Counted from the stretch's first letter, positions 37,915 to 49,711 are shown. The stretch is DNA of 64,000 nucleotides from Domibacillus mangrovi (GCF_001906925.1 NZ_MRWQ01000008.1:62001-126000); one strand, 5' to 3'. Translations and numbers: made by a program. The notes: generated by a model not told the origin, from the sequence alone.

Positions 37915-38001
37915 TCCGATACTCCTTTGCTCGTTTTCTTTCATTGTAGCATAGTGACGTGGGAAGGGGCTGCTCTAAAAAATTAGTGTGTATTAGAGAA
38001 A

Positions 38002-38658
38002 TTATTTTTTTAGTTTGCCGGACATCGCGATTCCAATCACTGACACACCTGCCGCTGCAACCATCCACCCTTTCGATCGTCTTGGCTGTTTTTGCTCATG
38101 AATGGATGCCAGCTGCCTATCTATTTCTTCAGCTTGCATGATCGTTCCGGCCTGATCTTCCGGCAACTGTGTCGTTCGTTCAAGCTCTTTCTTGTTTTCG
38201 CCCATTCCTTTCAAAAACGCGAGCAACAAATGAATGGCTCGTTTCACTTCCGGCTTTGCAAGTGAGCGAACCATAGATACATACCCGTCATCCTCTTCTT
38301 TATCTGCTTGTGCCATGCGGGCAATTCCGTTATTTACTTTTAACATAACCGGTTCTAGCTGTTGGACATTTAACGTTCCAAGCATTCCAAGCATGAGAAG
38401 GAGATTTTTAATCGTATTGGCCGTTTCGGGCTTGTCTGCCGCCTTCACAACTATATCGAGTACACGGTCACCTTGTCCGAACAGACTGTTGACTATATTC
38501 AACATATTTCGGTCACTCATCTTATTGACAATACTAAAGAATTCTTTGATGACTTCTTTGTTCTCCGCAAGCATCTGTTCAATTTCTAACAAGTCCTGTC
38601 TCCGCTTTTCTTCTTCCGTTAATTCGATACGCTGGATATTCGTTATCGGCTTAGCCAT
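38002..38658 (-). CDS. DUF1641 protein paired with formate dehydrogenase (YrhD-like)
   Basis: A 218-residue helical protein of the DUF1641 family, which typically follows formate dehydrogenase alpha-subunit genes (yrhE-yrhD in B. subtilis). The central DUF1641 helix bundle (about 35-145) includes NMLNIVNSLFGQGDRVLDIV and LGMLGTLNVQQLEPVM. A Gly-rich hydrophobic C-terminus (about 195-214) may anchor it in the membrane. Its ATG overlaps the end of the dehydrogenase gene by 8 nt. The family's role is unproven; an accessory or membrane-docking subunit is likely. Confidence 0.85.
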   Translation of the reverse strand: MAKPITNIQRIELTEEEKRRQDLLEIEQMLAENKEVIKEFFSIVNKMSDRNMLNIVNSLFGQGDRVLDIVVKAADKPETANTIKNLLLMLGMLGTLNVQQLEPVMLKVNNGIARMAQADKEEDDGYVSMVRSLAKPEVKRAIHLLLAFLKGMGENKKELERTTQLPEDQAGTIMQAEEIDRQLASIHEQKQPRRSKGWMVAAAGVSVIGIAMSGKLKK

Positions 38659-41608
38659 GTATTGTCCCCCTTTCTTTCACTATATCACCAGGGAAGACGT
38701 AATCCGAACGCGCCCATTTTTTCTCTACGTGCACACCGATTTGCGGCTGCGGATTTCCATTTCTGTAATTCATGCGCGGCAACGGGCTTTCCCCTTTTTC
38801 TTTTAAAATGTCCATCGTCGCGCTAATTTCTTTGTATGCAGGTGTATCCGTCTCTTTATCCGCATGACTGCCCGTCAAATAATTAATAGCTCCCTCTCCT
38901 GAATCATTCATCGGCAAGTATACTTCTTTCCCTTTAACCCGGTCTGTTACGAGGCACTTCACTTTCACACTGCCATAAGGAGAAGTAAGCCGCACAAGTG
39001 TCCCATCTTCAAGTCCACGTTCATCCGCAAGCTCGGGTGACACTTCAAGAAACACTTCTGGCGTTTTAGACGTAATACCCTTTGATTTATAAGTCATATT
39101 GCCTTCATGAAAATGTTCAAGCAGCCGGCCATTGTTAACATGAAGATCGTATTCTTCAGCAAATTCAAGTGGTTTCGTCCATTCCACCGGAAATAACTGT
39201 GCTTTTCCGTCTGGAAACGGAAACTCGTCGATAAAAAGAAGCGGTGAGTCCGTACCATCTTTCGTGACAGGCCACTGCAAACTTTTATATCCTTCTAATC
39301 GTTCATACGAAACACCTGCATAAAGTGGAGATAGACTTGCCGCTTCCGCCATAATGTCTCCCGGATGATCATATTGCCAGTCTGCACCGAGACGGTTCGC
39401 AATGTCCCGAATAATTTCCCAATCTGGTTTTGATTCCCCAAGCGGCTCCAATACCTGGTATAAACGCTGAATCCGGCGTTCTGTATTCGTAAATGTTCCC
39501 TCTTTTTCAAGACTTGGACTCGCCGGCAAAACAACATCGGCAAATTCAGCCGTTTTGGATAAAAAGATATCTTGAACAACGAAGAAATCCAGTTTTTCAA
39601 ATGCTGAATGGACGTCGTTTATATTCGAATCAACAAGACCCATGTCTTCCCCTTTTAAGTACATCATTTTCACTTTTCCGTCATGAATGCCTGCAACCAT
39701 TTCATGATTGTTTAATCCAGGTTCAGACGGAATGTTAACGCCCCAGCTTTTTTCATATTTTAAACGCACGTTGTCATCTGCTACTCTTTCATAACCTGGA
39801 AAACGATCTGGCATGCTGCCAAAATCACTTGCTCCCTGCACATTATTGTGACCACGGAGCGGGTAACTTCCTGCACCTGGTTTCCCGTAATTCCCTGTCA
39901 TTAAGAGCATATTAGAGATCGCTGTGCTCGTGTCACTTCCGCCCATATGCTGTGTAACACCCATTGCCCATAACACACACGTCGTTTTAGCGTTATGAAT
40001 GTGCTCCGCAATTTGAATAAGAGCCTCTTTTTTAACTCCTGTCACGCGAGCCGCATAGTCCATCGTAAACGGCTCTAAACTCTTTTTATATTTCTCTAGT
40101 CCATTTACACGATTTTTTAAAAAGCGTTCATCTTCCCATCCTTGATCGACCATGTATTTTGTTACAGCAGATAACCAGATCAAATCAGTCCCTGTCTTAG
40201 GCTGAATAAAAAGGTCCGAGCGATCAGCCATTTCATGCTTGCGCAAATCGGCGACAATTAATTTCTGTCCTTTTAGCTTATGCGACCGTTTTACTCTCGT
40301 CGCCAAGACAGGATGTGATTCGGACGTATTCGAACCGATAATCAAAACGAGTTCTGACTGCTCAATATCCGTAATCGAACCCGAATCGCCGCCATAGCCG
40401 ACCGTTCTAAAAAGACCCATCGTCGCCGGTGACTGGCAGTAACGTGAACAATTGTCCACATTATTTGTACTAATTACGCCACGAGCCAGTTTCTGCATTA
40501 AATAGGATTCTTCATTTGTACATTTCGAAGAGCTAATAAACGCCATTGAATCCGGCCCATGCGTTTGCTTCGCTTCTGTAAATTTACTTGCAATCAGTTC
40601 AAGCGCTTCTTCCCACTCCGCTTCACGGAACGCGTCGCCTTCACGAATGAGCGGCTTCGTCAACCTTTCCTCGCTGTTGACGTAATCCCAGCCGAATTTC
40701 CCTTTAACACATGTTGAAATGCCGTTTGCCGGCGCTTCAATTTGCGGCTCGACCTTTAAAATTTTCCGGTCCTTCGTCCATACATCAAAACTGCAGCCGA
40801 CACCACAGTATGTACAGACCGTTTTTGTTTTCTTTATCGTTTCTTCCCGCATTGCTGCTTCCATATCCGAAATGGCTAAGATCGATCCGTAACCTGTTTC
40901 CACATTTTTCGTCAGCTCGATCATGGGACGAAGCGTTGTTTTCGCAATCCCTGTTAAAAAGCCCGCTTCTCCTTCCATTCCTTTTTCCAACATCGCATTA
41001 CACGGACAGACTGTAGAGCAGTGGCCACACGATACGCATGATGATTCATTAATCGTCGTGTTTTTATCCCAAATAACACGCGGCTTTTTTAAGTTCCAAT
41101 CGATTGAAAGCGTTTCAGTCACCTGCACATCCTGGCAAGCTTCTACACATCGTCCGCATAAAATACATTGATCGGGATCATACCGGTAAAATGGATTGGA
41201 ATCGTCTATTCCATACGGCTTCGAAGCAAAAGGAACACTCTGATGATTGATCTTCATTTCTTTTACCGTGTTGTGGATTTCGCATCCGCCATTGTTGTAG
41301 TCACAAACGGTGCAATAAAGCTCATGATTGTGAAGAATACGATCTATGCCAATAAGCTGTGCTTCTTTTACTTCAGGTGAAACAGTATCAATCACATCTC
41401 CTTCTTGAATGACCGTGGAACAGGAGCGGACAAATTCGCCATTCACTTGTACAATACACGTATCACATGTCTCAATCGGTCCAAGGCTAGGATGATAGCA
41501 AACGCTCGGAATAGTGAGCGAACGATCCATTAATGCGTGTAAAACTGTTTGATCATTTTGCATGCTTACTTCTTCCCCATTAATAGTGACTCGTACGCTT
41601 TGTGACAA
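38651..41608 (-). CDS. formate dehydrogenase alpha subunit (molybdopterin, multi Fe-S; YrhE-like)
   Basis: A 985-residue NAD-linked-type formate dehydrogenase. In order: 2Fe-2S ferredoxin-like domain (about 5-80, with CDTC), a His/Cys-ligated cluster (CTVCDYNNGGC), two 4Fe-4S motifs (CILCGRC.. and CVSCGHC..), the Fe4S4 motif of the molybdopterin domain (CTYCGVGCSFDV) and the catalytic domain to about 850, then the molydopterin dinucleotide-binding C-terminus. The Mo ligand is a plain Cys in NNVDNCSRYCQSP, so no selenocysteine is needed. The TTG at 41608 with AGGGGG is preferred over a longer frame to 41656. Confidence 0.93.
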   Translation of the reverse strand: MSQSVRVTINGEEVSMQNDQTVLHALMDRSLTIPSVCYHPSLGPIETCDTCIVQVNGEFVRSCSTVIQEGDVIDTVSPEVKEAQLIGIDRILHNHELYCTVCDYNNGGCEIHNTVKEMKINHQSVPFASKPYGIDDSNPFYRYDPDQCILCGRCVEACQDVQVTETLSIDWNLKKPRVIWDKNTTINESSCVSCGHCSTVCPCNAMLEKGMEGEAGFLTGIAKTTLRPMIELTKNVETGYGSILAISDMEAAMREETIKKTKTVCTYCGVGCSFDVWTKDRKILKVEPQIEAPANGISTCVKGKFGWDYVNSEERLTKPLIREGDAFREAEWEEALELIASKFTEAKQTHGPDSMAFISSSKCTNEESYLMQKLARGVISTNNVDNCSRYCQSPATMGLFRTVGYGGDSGSITDIEQSELVLIIGSNTSESHPVLATRVKRSHKLKGQKLIVADLRKHEMADRSDLFIQPKTGTDLIWLSAVTKYMVDQGWEDERFLKNRVNGLEKYKKSLEPFTMDYAARVTGVKKEALIQIAEHIHNAKTTCVLWAMGVTQHMGGSDTSTAISNMLLMTGNYGKPGAGSYPLRGHNNVQGASDFGSMPDRFPGYERVADDNVRLKYEKSWGVNIPSEPGLNNHEMVAGIHDGKVKMMYLKGEDMGLVDSNINDVHSAFEKLDFFVVQDIFLSKTAEFADVVLPASPSLEKEGTFTNTERRIQRLYQVLEPLGESKPDWEIIRDIANRLGADWQYDHPGDIMAEAASLSPLYAGVSYERLEGYKSLQWPVTKDGTDSPLLFIDEFPFPDGKAQLFPVEWTKPLEFAEEYDLHVNNGRLLEHFHEGNMTYKSKGITSKTPEVFLEVSPELADERGLEDGTLVRLTSPYGSVKVKCLVTDRVKGKEVYLPMNDSGEGAINYLTGSHADKETDTPAYKEISATMDILKEKGESPLPRMNYRNGNPQPQIGVHVEKKWARSDYVFPGDIVKERGTIHG

Positions 41609-41760
41609 AATGTTGTCCCCCTTCCCATTTTTAAGAAAATTCTGTTTTTTGTTCACGATTCCCTTCTTTTAAATCTTTCAAACTGGTTGCAACAGCAGAC
41701 GAATGGATGCATCTTTATCTAATCATGGTATACTTAATCTTAAAAAGGAGCTGACAAAAA

Positions 41761-42231
41761 GTGATTAACGTACTGTTCGTCTGCCTTGGAAACATTTGCC
41801 GTTCACCGATGGCAGAAGCTTTATTTCGTGACTTAATCGAAAAAGAAAACTTGAATGATACCATTACGGTTGACTCTGCTGCTACAAGTTCATGGCACAT
41901 TGGCTCGCCGCCCCATAAAGGTACGCTTGCCATTTTAAAAGAATACAACGTGTCTGCAACAGGACTAGCTGGCCGGCAGTTAACGAAAGAGGACTTCGAC
42001 CAGTTCGACTACATCGTCGGTATGGACGAAAGCAACATTCGTAACATTTACAATATGACTGGCCAGCTGGATCATCCGAAAATCATTCGAATGCTTGATT
42101 TAACGGATCATAAAAAAGATGTACCCGATCCGTATCACACAGGTGATTTCCAAGAAACATATGACCTTGTCACAGACGGCTGCCAAGCATTACTTGAGAA
42201 AATTCGTGCAGAACATAACTTGACTACATAA
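41761..42231 (+). CDS. low-molecular-weight protein tyrosine phosphatase
   Basis: A 156-residue LMW-PTP with the P-loop CLGNICRSP (nucleophile Cys8, Arg14) and the general acid Asp in DVPDPYHTG. These enzymes dephosphorylate tyrosine or arginine (YwlE) residues; the sequence is closer in feel to YfkJ than YwlE, but I would not fix the substrate. The GTG start at 41761 has AAGGAG 10 nt upstream. Single gene on the plus strand between two minus-strand blocks. Confidence 0.92.
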   Translation: MINVLFVCLGNICRSPMAEALFRDLIEKENLNDTITVDSAATSSWHIGSPPHKGTLAILKEYNVSATGLAGRQLTKEDFDQFDYIVGMDESNIRNIYNMTGQLDHPKIIRMLDLTDHKKDVPDPYHTGDFQETYDLVTDGCQALLEKIRAEHNLTT

Positions 42232-42232
42232 G

Positions 42233-42282
42233 AAAAGGGCTATCCCATTCAGATTTTCTCTGACCGGATAGCCCTTTTTATA
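42233..42282. terminator. terminator of the phosphatase gene
   Basis: Stem AAAAGGGCTATCC / GGATAGCCCTTTT with an 18-nt loop and T-run, directly downstream of the stop codon. Confidence 0.9.
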
Positions 42283-42317
42283 TTGAACCTAGCATACTTT
42301 TAAAATAGTCTAAATTA

Positions 42318-42347
42318 GCCCCTCATTCAATGAATAATGGAATGAGG
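42318..42347. terminator. possible terminator after chemoreceptor 1
   Basis: Stem CCCTCATTC / GAATGAGGG with an 11-nt loop; the T-run on the minus strand is weak. Confidence 0.45.
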
Positions 42348-42362
42348 GACTGCCTCTTCGTT

Positions 42363-44453
42363 TTACACTTTAAACCGATCAACAGCTTCTTTTAACTCAC
42401 CAACAATTTGATTCATTTCATCCGTCGCTTTGGCAACGCGCTCAAGCTCGACTTGCTGATCAGCGGCTGACGCACTCACCTGCTCAGCGGAAGCCGCTGT
42501 CTCTTCAGATATTGCCGATACATTTTGAATCGACAGCATCGCCTGCTCTTTCTGTCCGACCATTTCCTGTAGCTTCAATGTCAGCTCCTCGACTGAATGT
42601 CCAATGCGTTCCGCAATTTCAGCCTGCTTCGCAAACGATGACTCCGTATTGGACACCGATTCATTTTGTCCATCCATCAGCACCATATTCTCATCAATGA
42701 CCGTAGACGTCTGCTTCGATGCATGTAAAATATCCTGCACCGTCTTTTGAATGATCTCTGTCTCTTTCCGCGACTGCTCGGCCAGCTTCCGGACTTCTGC
42801 CGCTACAACCGCAAACCCTCGGCCATGCTCACCTGCACGCGCCGCTTCAATCGACGCATTCAATGCCAGTAAATTCGTCTGCGCCGTAATGCCATTAATG
42901 GACTCAATGACCGTCTCAATTGCACTAATATTCGACGACAAGCCTTGCATTTGATCTTTCACACGCACATTCATCGCATTCGCGGCCACATTATGCTCAC
43001 GAAGCAATGCAACTTGCGACAAGCCTTGAGTCGTCGAATCTCCTGCCTGCTTCGACAGTTCATTCATCTCACTAGACAATACAGACAACGAATCAATCCG
43101 GTCTGACAAGCCAGCCATTTGATTCCCCGTATCTTCTGTATCCTCCGACTGAGTCGACGCACCCTGTGCAATTTCATCCACCGCCGCCGTCACTTCTTGG
43201 TTGGACGCAACGACTTCTTCAAAAACGTGCTGCACATCATTCGAAGACCGAGTTAAATTCAACGTCGAATCACGTACCATTTGAATGACACCGCTCACTT
43301 TATCCAGCATATCGTTAAAGGCATAGGCGACTGCCCCAATTTCATCGTTCTGAAGGTGCTTCGTGTCTACTTTTTCTGTTAAGTCACCCATTGCCGCTGT
43401 TTCAATCGATGACCGTAAAAATTGAAGCGGCTTCAGCTGGCGATGAATAAACCAGAACGTTGCTGCAGCCATCATCACAATCATCACAATCGCCGCAATA
43501 ACCGTCACGACAATCGTCTGTTTAAACGCGGCCAGAATACTTGATTTAGGAACCGCCGTCTGTACAGTCCATTCCTCCTCAATACCATTTATCCACACCG
43601 GTGCGAACACATTAAACGAGCTTCCACCTAAAACCTGTGAATCTTCATACAATGTCGATTCTTTTCCTTCATCAATGAGCGATTTAATGGGGGCCCAATC
43701 CCTTGTTTCATCAATATTTCTTCCTACCTGATTCTTATCCAGACTGTCCGCCACAATCGTGCCTTGATCTGAAATAATCCGGGCATATCCATCTTTCGGC
43801 GCACCACTTTCAACAAGTTCATCCATAAAATCAAGCGAAAGGTCCGCTACAATGACACCTAAAAACGTTCCGTCTGAAGCAATAAGCGGTATGCCTACGG
43901 ACGACATGTTGATCGTTTTATCACCCGCCTCATACTTATATACTTCGGTCAATACTGCCCGCTTTTCCTTTTTTGGAATCATACTCCAGTCTGCTTCGTC
44001 ATATCCTTTCAAGCTTTCGGCCTCAATATCATCTTTCCCATTATACACATAAGGAATAAATCGCTTTTCCCGGTCGATAAGTGTCTTATCCACATTCGGC
44101 TCAATAGGTACTGTGCCGTTTTCAAAAGCGATCCCAAGGCCATATAAATATTCATTTTCTGCAAAGTTTGCCTGCAAAACGTGGAGCGCAGATGCCGCTG
44201 TTAACTTTCCGTCTGCCTGCATCGATTCCATCATTACTTTCATCGCCCGTATCATCTCTGCCGTTTCATCAAAACGGTCACCAATTTTTGCGGCCGATAA
44301 TTGCGTATTTTTAACCGCATATGATTCTGCATCGTCCATACTTTTGTTATAAAGCATTACATTTGTTACAGCCGCATACACCACAAACAATAGTAAAAAT
44401 AGACCGATAATAAGGAATGATAGCTTCTTTGCAATACTTTTCTTCTTTTCCAT
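42363..44453 (-). CDS. methyl-accepting chemotaxis protein 1 (dCache-HAMP-MCPsignal)
   Basis: A 696-residue chemoreceptor. TM1 (about 12-34), a large extracellular double-Cache-like sensor (about 40-310), TM2 (about 320-345), HAMP (about 345-398) and a cytoplasmic signalling domain (to 696) with the hairpin tip [20 protein letters not shown]. Gln/Glu pairs at methylation helices are visible ([19 protein letters not shown]). It is the most divergent of four tandem paralogs in its signalling domain, but shares its membrane-proximal sensor segment ([19 protein letters not shown]) with receptor 4. Ligand unknown. Confidence 0.95.
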   Translation of the reverse strand: MEKKKSIAKKLSFLIIGLFLLLFVVYAAVTNVMLYNKSMDDAESYAVKNTQLSAAKIGDRFDETAEMIRAMKVMMESMQADGKLTAASALHVLQANFAENEYLYGLGIAFENGTVPIEPNVDKTLIDREKRFIPYVYNGKDDIEAESLKGYDEADWSMIPKKEKRAVLTEVYKYEAGDKTINMSSVGIPLIASDGTFLGVIVADLSLDFMDELVESGAPKDGYARIISDQGTIVADSLDKNQVGRNIDETRDWAPIKSLIDEGKESTLYEDSQVLGGSSFNVFAPVWINGIEEEWTVQTAVPKSSILAAFKQTIVVTVIAAIVMIVMMAAATFWFIHRQLKPLQFLRSSIETAAMGDLTEKVDTKHLQNDEIGAVAYAFNDMLDKVSGVIQMVRDSTLNLTRSSNDVQHVFEEVVASNQEVTAAVDEIAQGASTQSEDTEDTGNQMAGLSDRIDSLSVLSSEMNELSKQAGDSTTQGLSQVALLREHNVAANAMNVRVKDQMQGLSSNISAIETVIESINGITAQTNLLALNASIEAARAGEHGRGFAVVAAEVRKLAEQSRKETEIIQKTVQDILHASKQTSTVIDENMVLMDGQNESVSNTESSFAKQAEIAERIGHSVEELTLKLQEMVGQKEQAMLSIQNVSAISEETAASAEQVSASAADQQVELERVAKATDEMNQIVGELKEAVDRFKV

Positions 44454-44533
44454 TTAAATTCACCCTTTCATACACATACTTTTATACTATCATTTCTCAT
44501 CATAACTAAGTGTTTATTTTAAATATTGTAAAA

Positions 44534-44592
44534 AATAAAAAAGCAAGGCTATTTCACTCAGTGAATACCTGAATAAAATAGCCTCGTTTTGC
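44534..44592 (-). terminator. terminator of chemoreceptor 2
   Basis: Minus-strand stem AGGCTATTT / AAATAGCCT with an internal CACT..AGTG helix and a T-rich tail. A related, decayed copy lies at 46865-46920 downstream of receptor 3. Confidence 0.7.
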
Positions 44593-44619
44593 AACGACAA
44601 TCACATGGAATCATTCAAC

Positions 44620-46710
44620 TTATATTTTAAATCGATCAACTACTTCTTTTAGCTTTCTCGCAATTTCATTCATTTCCTCTGTTGCTTTTGCGACACGCTC
44701 CAGTTCGACTTGCTGTCCGATGGCGGATGCGCTTACCTCCTCGGCTGATGCGGCTGTCTCTTCCGATATTGCCGATACGTTTTGAATCGACAGCATCGCC
44801 TGCTCTTTCTGCCCGACCATTTCCTGTAGCTTCAATATCAGCTCATTGACTGATTCGCCAATTTGTTCCGCAATTTCAGCCTGCTTTACAAACGCCGACT
44901 CCGTATTCGACACCGACTCATTTTGTCCATCCATCAGCACCAGATTCTCGTCAATGACCGTAGACGTTTGCTTCGATGCCGTCAAAATATCCTGCACGGT
45001 CTTTTGGATCACATCGGTCTCCATACGCGACTGCTCGGCCAGCTTCTGCACTTCGGCCGCTACAACTGCAAACCCTCGGCCATGCTCACCTGCACGTGCT
45101 GCTTCAATTGACGCATTCAAAGCGAGTAAATTCGTCTGCGCTGTAATCCCATGAATCGATTCGATGACCGTTTCAATGTCAGAAATCTTCCCAGATAGCC
45201 CTTGCATCTGATCTTTTACACGTATGTTCATCTCATTCGCCGCCGCGTTACGCTCACGAAGCAATGACACTTCGGACATGCCTTGCTCCGTAGATTCACT
45301 TGCTTGATGGGACAACTCATTCATCTCACCCGATAATACAGACAACACATCAATCCGCTCCGACAACCCGGCAATCTGATTGCTCGTGTCCTCCGTGTCC
45401 TCTGACTGAGTCGACGCCCCCTGTGCAATTTCCTCCACCGCCGCCGTCACTTCCTGGTTTGATGCGACGACTTCTTCAAATACGTGATGCACATCATTTG
45501 AAGACCGATTCAAATTCAATGTCGAATCACGCACCGTTCGAATGACACTGCTTACTTTATCTAACATGTCGTTAAAGGCATAGGCGACTGCCCCAATTTC
45601 ATCGTTTTGAAGATGCTTCGTGTCTACTTTTTCTGTTAAGTCACCCGTTGCGGCTGTTTCAATCGACGACCGTAAAAACTGGAGCGGCTTCAACTGGCGA
45701 TGAATAAACCAGAGTGTTGCTGCAGCCATCATCACAATCATCACAATCGCCGCAATAACCGTTACGACAATCGTCTTTTTAAACGCGGCCAGAATGCTTG
45801 ATTTCGGGATCGATGTTTGCACGGACCATTTCTCCTCAATACCGTCTACTAGCACCGGTGCCAAGACATTGAACGAACTTTCACCTAAAACCTGTGAATC
45901 TACATAAAGCGTCGACTCTTTTCCTCCACCAATAACTGGTTTAATGCGGCCCCAATCGATTGTTCCATCAATATTCGTCCCAACCCATTTCTCATCTATA
46001 CTGTCAGCCGCAATAACACCTTCATCCGAGATAATCCGCATAAATCCTTTATCCGGTGCACCGCCTTTTGCCATTTCTCCCATAAATTCAATTGAAAAGT
46101 CCGCTACAATAACACCTAAAAACGTGCCATTTGAAGCGGTTAGCGGCATAGCAATGGATGACATGTTGATCATTTTACCGTCCAACTCATACTCATACGC
46201 TTCAGTCAGTACAGCCCGCTGTTCGTTTATTGGAATCAGGTGCCAATCAGCTTTGTCATAACCTTTCAGCCCTTCGACCTCAATACCACTTTCTCCTTTA
46301 TACACATAAGGAATAAACCTCTTTTCTCGGTCAATAAGTGCTTTATCCAAATTCGTTTCAATCGGCACTGTTCCACTTTCAAGAACGATCCCTATACCGA
46401 ATAATTGCTCATTTCCTGCAAATGTCGTCTGCAACGTATGGAGTACAGATGCCGCTGTTAACTTCCCATCTCCTTGCATCGACTCCATCATCATTTTCAT
46501 TGTTCGAAGCATTTCTGCCGTTTCATCAAAACGGTCACCAATCTTTGCAGCCGATAATTGCGTATTTTTAATCGCATATGATTCTGCGTCATCCATACTT
46601 TTATTGTACAGCATGACATTTGTCACAGCCGCATACACCGCAAACAATAGTAAAAATAGACCGATAATAAGAATTGATAACTTCCTTGCAATACTTTTTG
46701 TCTTTCTCAT
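44620..46710 (-). CDS. methyl-accepting chemotaxis protein 2 (dCache-HAMP-MCPsignal)
   Basis: A 696-residue receptor of the same plan as its neighbours. The sensor shares [18 protein letters not shown] with receptor 3, whereas the signalling domain shares [20 protein letters not shown] and [20 protein letters not shown] with receptor 4. One arginine in the signalling tip region (EVQKLAEQ instead of EVRKLAEQ) is changed. The ATG at 46710 has GGGGTGG; the frame to 46734 starts upstream of it. Tandem duplication with later recombination is the likely origin. Confidence 0.95.
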   Translation of the reverse strand: MRKTKSIARKLSILIIGLFLLLFAVYAAVTNVMLYNKSMDDAESYAIKNTQLSAAKIGDRFDETAEMLRTMKMMMESMQGDGKLTAASVLHTLQTTFAGNEQLFGIGIVLESGTVPIETNLDKALIDREKRFIPYVYKGESGIEVEGLKGYDKADWHLIPINEQRAVLTEAYEYELDGKMINMSSIAMPLTASNGTFLGVIVADFSIEFMGEMAKGGAPDKGFMRIISDEGVIAADSIDEKWVGTNIDGTIDWGRIKPVIGGGKESTLYVDSQVLGESSFNVLAPVLVDGIEEKWSVQTSIPKSSILAAFKKTIVVTVIAAIVMIVMMAAATLWFIHRQLKPLQFLRSSIETAATGDLTEKVDTKHLQNDEIGAVAYAFNDMLDKVSSVIRTVRDSTLNLNRSSNDVHHVFEEVVASNQEVTAAVEEIAQGASTQSEDTEDTSNQIAGLSERIDVLSVLSGEMNELSHQASESTEQGMSEVSLLRERNAAANEMNIRVKDQMQGLSGKISDIETVIESIHGITAQTNLLALNASIEAARAGEHGRGFAVVAAEVQKLAEQSRMETDVIQKTVQDILTASKQTSTVIDENLVLMDGQNESVSNTESAFVKQAEIAEQIGESVNELILKLQEMVGQKEQAMLSIQNVSAISEETAASAEEVSASAIGQQVELERVAKATEEMNEIARKLKEVVDRFKI

Positions 46711-46734
46711 CTTAATCCACCCCTTCGTACCCAT

Positions 46735-46938
46735 CCTTTTATACTACCATTATCCACTATAATTAAAGTGAATATTTTAAATATTCTTCTAAAAATAATT
46801 TTGATATCACCCTATTTTCTTTTCTTCATCATTTCACATTACTTTACATTTTTCTTATAGACGTCAAACAGAGTTATTTTAATCAGTAAATACCTGAATA
46901 AAATAGCCCTGTTTTGCAACTTAATTTATTTTTTGACA
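46735..46938. other. intergenic region with a decayed duplicate of the receptor-2 terminator
   Basis: No gene. Positions 46881-46920 match 44555-44595 almost base for base (AATACCTGAATAAAATAGCC and GTTTTGCAAC), so this is a duplicated terminator region. It belongs to receptor 3 by position but is now cut off from that gene by repeat F. Confidence 0.7.
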
Positions 46939-47217
46939 ATAAAGTGAAACTTCATTCAGTGGGGGTTAGGTTCACAGGATGGGAATCATGCAGACGTTGT
47001 CACAGGACGTGACGTTCTTAGTCTACCTTCCTCTTAGCCCCACTGAATAAACAGGAACTCAGGTAAAGAGCGACGCGTCCTGCGGCAATACGTGAGTGAC
47101 CGGCTTCAGCCGGCCCGAACCAATCGGGCTTTTACGGGCAGTTGATCCCCTGCTTATCCTTATTGTCTTTTCGAAGTCTTGAAGCGGGGGTCTTACTGCC
47201 CGTTAATGCGGGATAAA
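46939..47217 (+). repeat. intergenic structured repeat, copy F (279 bp, long form)
   Basis: Plus-strand copy, very close in sequence to copy G. It sits between the stop codon of receptor 3 and that gene's ancestral terminator region. The paralogous region after receptor 2 lacks it. Confidence 0.92.
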
Positions 47218-47227
47218 ATTATTAAAC

Positions 47228-49321
47228 TTATACTTTAAATCGGTCAACTATTTCTTTTAGCTCTCTCGCAATTTCATTCATTTCCTCTGTCGCTTTTGCG
47301 ACACGCTCCAGTTCGACATGCTGTCCAGTTGCAGATGCGCTTACCTCCTCAGCCGATGCAGCTGTTTCTTCAGATATCGCCGATACATTTTGAATCGACA
47401 GCATCGCCTGCTCTTTCTGTCCAACCATTTCCTGTAGCTTTGATGTAAGCTCATCGACTGAATGTCCAATACGTTCCGCAATTTCAGCCTGTTTCACAAA
47501 CGCCGACTCCGTATTGGATACCGACTCATTTTGTCCATCCATCAGCACCATGTTCTCGTCAATGACCGTAGACGTTTGCTTCGATGCGTGTAAAATATCC
47601 TGTACGGTCTTTTGAATGACATCGGTCTCCATACGCGACTGCTCGGCCAGCTTCCGGACTTCTGCCGCTACAACCGCAAACCCTCGGCCATGCTCACCTG
47701 CACGCGCCGCTTCAATCGATGCATTCAAAGCTAATAAATTCGTCTGTGCTGTAATCCCGTGAATCGCTTCGATCACCGTTTCAATGTCGGAAATCTTTGC
47801 AGACAGCCCTTGCATCTGATCTTTTACACGTATGTTCATATCATTCGCCGCCACATTACGCTCGCGAAGCAATGACACCTGTGACATACCTTGCTGCGTA
47901 GACTCACTTGCTTGCTGCGACAACTCATTCATATCACCTGATAACACGGACAATACATCAATCCGCTCCGACAACCCGGCGATCTGATTCCCCGTGTCCT
48001 CCGTATCTTCTGACTGTTTCGAAGCTCCCTGTGCAATTTCCTCCACTGCCGCCGCCACTTCCTGGTTCGACGCGACGACTTCTTCAAATACGTGATGCAC
48101 ATCATTTGAAGACCGATTCAAATTCAACGTCGAATCACGCACTGTTTGAATGACACCGCTCACTTTTCCAAGCATGTCGTTAAAAGCATAGGCGACTGCC
48201 CCAATTTCATCGTTCTGAAGATGCTTCGTATCTACTTTTTCTGTTAAGTCACCCGTTGCCGCTGTTTCAATCGATGATCGTAAAAACTGAAGCGGCTTCA
48301 ACTGGCGATGAATAAACCAGAGTGTTGCCACAGCCATCATCACAATCATCACAATCGCCGCAATAACCGTTACGACAATCGTCTTTTTAAACGCGGCGAG
48401 AATGCTGGATTTCGGGACCGATGTTTGCACGGACCATTTCTCCTCAATACCATTCACCAGCACAGGCGCAAATACACTATACGAACTTTCACCTATAGTC
48501 TGTGAATCGATATAAAGCGTCGACTCTTTCCCTTCATCAATGATCGGTTTAATGCGGTCCCAGTCTATTGTTTCATCAATACTCGTCCCCACCTGATTCT
48601 TATCAATACTGTCTGCCATAATAAAGCCTTGATCTGAAATAATGCGGCTAAAACCTCTTTCCGGTGCCCCGCTCTCAACAAGTTTTTCCATAAACTCAAT
48701 TGAAAAATCTGCTACAATGACTCCTAAAAACGATCCATCTGAAGTAGTCAGCGGCATTGAAGTAGACACCAGATTGATCATTTTACCGTCTAACTCATAT
48801 TCATACGCTTCGGTCAATACAGCTCGCTGTTCGTTTATAGGAATCAAGTTCCAATCCCCTTCTTTGCCGTACCCTTTCAATCCTTCAATCTCAACTTCAC
48901 TTTCCCCTTTGTACAGATAAGGAAGAAAACGCTTTCTTGAATCAACAAGTGTCTTATCCACATTCGGCTCAATCGGTACTGTTCCGCTTTCAAGAACGAT
49001 CCCTAGACCAAATAAATACTCATTTCCCGCAAAAGCCGTCTGCAACGTATGGAGTGCTGATGCCGCTGTTAATTGTTCATCCGCTTGCATCGACTCCACC
49101 ATCATCTTCATCGTTCGCAGCATTTCTGCCGTTTCATCAAAACGGTCACTAATCTTTGCGGCCGACAGCTGTGTATTTTTTATCGCATACGATTCCGCAT
49201 CGTCAATGCTTTTGTTATATAGCATTATATTTGTCACAGCTGCATACACCGCAAACAATAGTAAAAATAGACCAATTATAAGGATTGATAACTTTTTTGC
49301 AATACTTTTTGTCTTTCCCAT
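47228..49321 (-). CDS. methyl-accepting chemotaxis protein 3 (dCache-HAMP-MCPsignal)
   Basis: A 697-residue receptor. The N-terminal and sensor regions are closest to receptor 2 ([13 protein letters not shown]), while part of the signalling domain ([20 protein letters not shown]) follows receptor 1 and its tail ([13 protein letters not shown]) is near receptor 2. The tip [20 protein letters not shown] is intact. The ATG at 49321 follows GGGGTGG. Flanked on both sides by long-form repeats F and G, which face the plus strand. Confidence 0.95.
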   Translation of the reverse strand: MGKTKSIAKKLSILIIGLFLLLFAVYAAVTNIMLYNKSIDDAESYAIKNTQLSAAKISDRFDETAEMLRTMKMMVESMQADEQLTAASALHTLQTAFAGNEYLFGLGIVLESGTVPIEPNVDKTLVDSRKRFLPYLYKGESEVEIEGLKGYGKEGDWNLIPINEQRAVLTEAYEYELDGKMINLVSTSMPLTTSDGSFLGVIVADFSIEFMEKLVESGAPERGFSRIISDQGFIMADSIDKNQVGTSIDETIDWDRIKPIIDEGKESTLYIDSQTIGESSYSVFAPVLVNGIEEKWSVQTSVPKSSILAAFKKTIVVTVIAAIVMIVMMAVATLWFIHRQLKPLQFLRSSIETAATGDLTEKVDTKHLQNDEIGAVAYAFNDMLGKVSGVIQTVRDSTLNLNRSSNDVHHVFEEVVASNQEVAAAVEEIAQGASKQSEDTEDTGNQIAGLSERIDVLSVLSGDMNELSQQASESTQQGMSQVSLLRERNVAANDMNIRVKDQMQGLSAKISDIETVIEAIHGITAQTNLLALNASIEAARAGEHGRGFAVVAAEVRKLAEQSRMETDVIQKTVQDILHASKQTSTVIDENMVLMDGQNESVSNTESAFVKQAEIAERIGHSVDELTSKLQEMVGQKEQAMLSIQNVSAISEETAASAEEVSASATGQHVELERVAKATEEMNEIARELKEIVDRFKV

Positions 49322-49432
49322 CTAAATCCACCCCTTCGTACCTATTCTCTTATACTACCATTATCACTGTTTAACAACAATTCTAAATTTACATTATTTT
49401 CTGTATATTATAAATATTATTTTTTATAGTGC

Positions 49433-49711
49433 ATAAAGTGAAACTTCATTCAGTGGGGGTTAGGTTCACACGATGTGAATCATGCAGACGTTGTCACAGG
49501 ACGTGACGTTCTTAGTCTGCCTTCCTCTTAGCCCCACTGAATAAAAAGGAACTCAGGTAAAGAGCGCCGCGTCCTGCGGCAATACCTGAGTGACCGGCTT
49601 CGGCCGGCCCGAACCAATCGGGCTTTTACGGGCAGTTGATCCCCCGCTTATCCTCCTTTTCTTTTCAACGGCTTGAAGCGGGGGTCTTACTGCCCGTTAA
49701 TACGGGATAAA
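49433..49711 (+). repeat. intergenic structured repeat, copy G (279 bp, long form)
   Basis: Best reference copy. Stems: ATTCAGTGGGG/CCCCACTGAAT (49448-49458 with 49532-49542); GCAGAC/GTCTGC enclosing GTCAC/GTGAC; ACTCAGGTA/TACCTGAGT enclosing GCCGC/GCGGC; CCGGC-TTCG-GCCGG (a UUCG-type loop); CCCGA/TCGGG; and ACGGGCAGT/ACTGCCCGT stacked on CCCCCGCTT/AAGCGGGGG. Confidence 0.93.

Noticed and set aside
38651-41608. Selenocysteine codon in formate dehydrogenase
   Set aside because: The Mo-ligand position is an ordinary Cys codon in the SRYCQSP block and the frame has no internal TGA.
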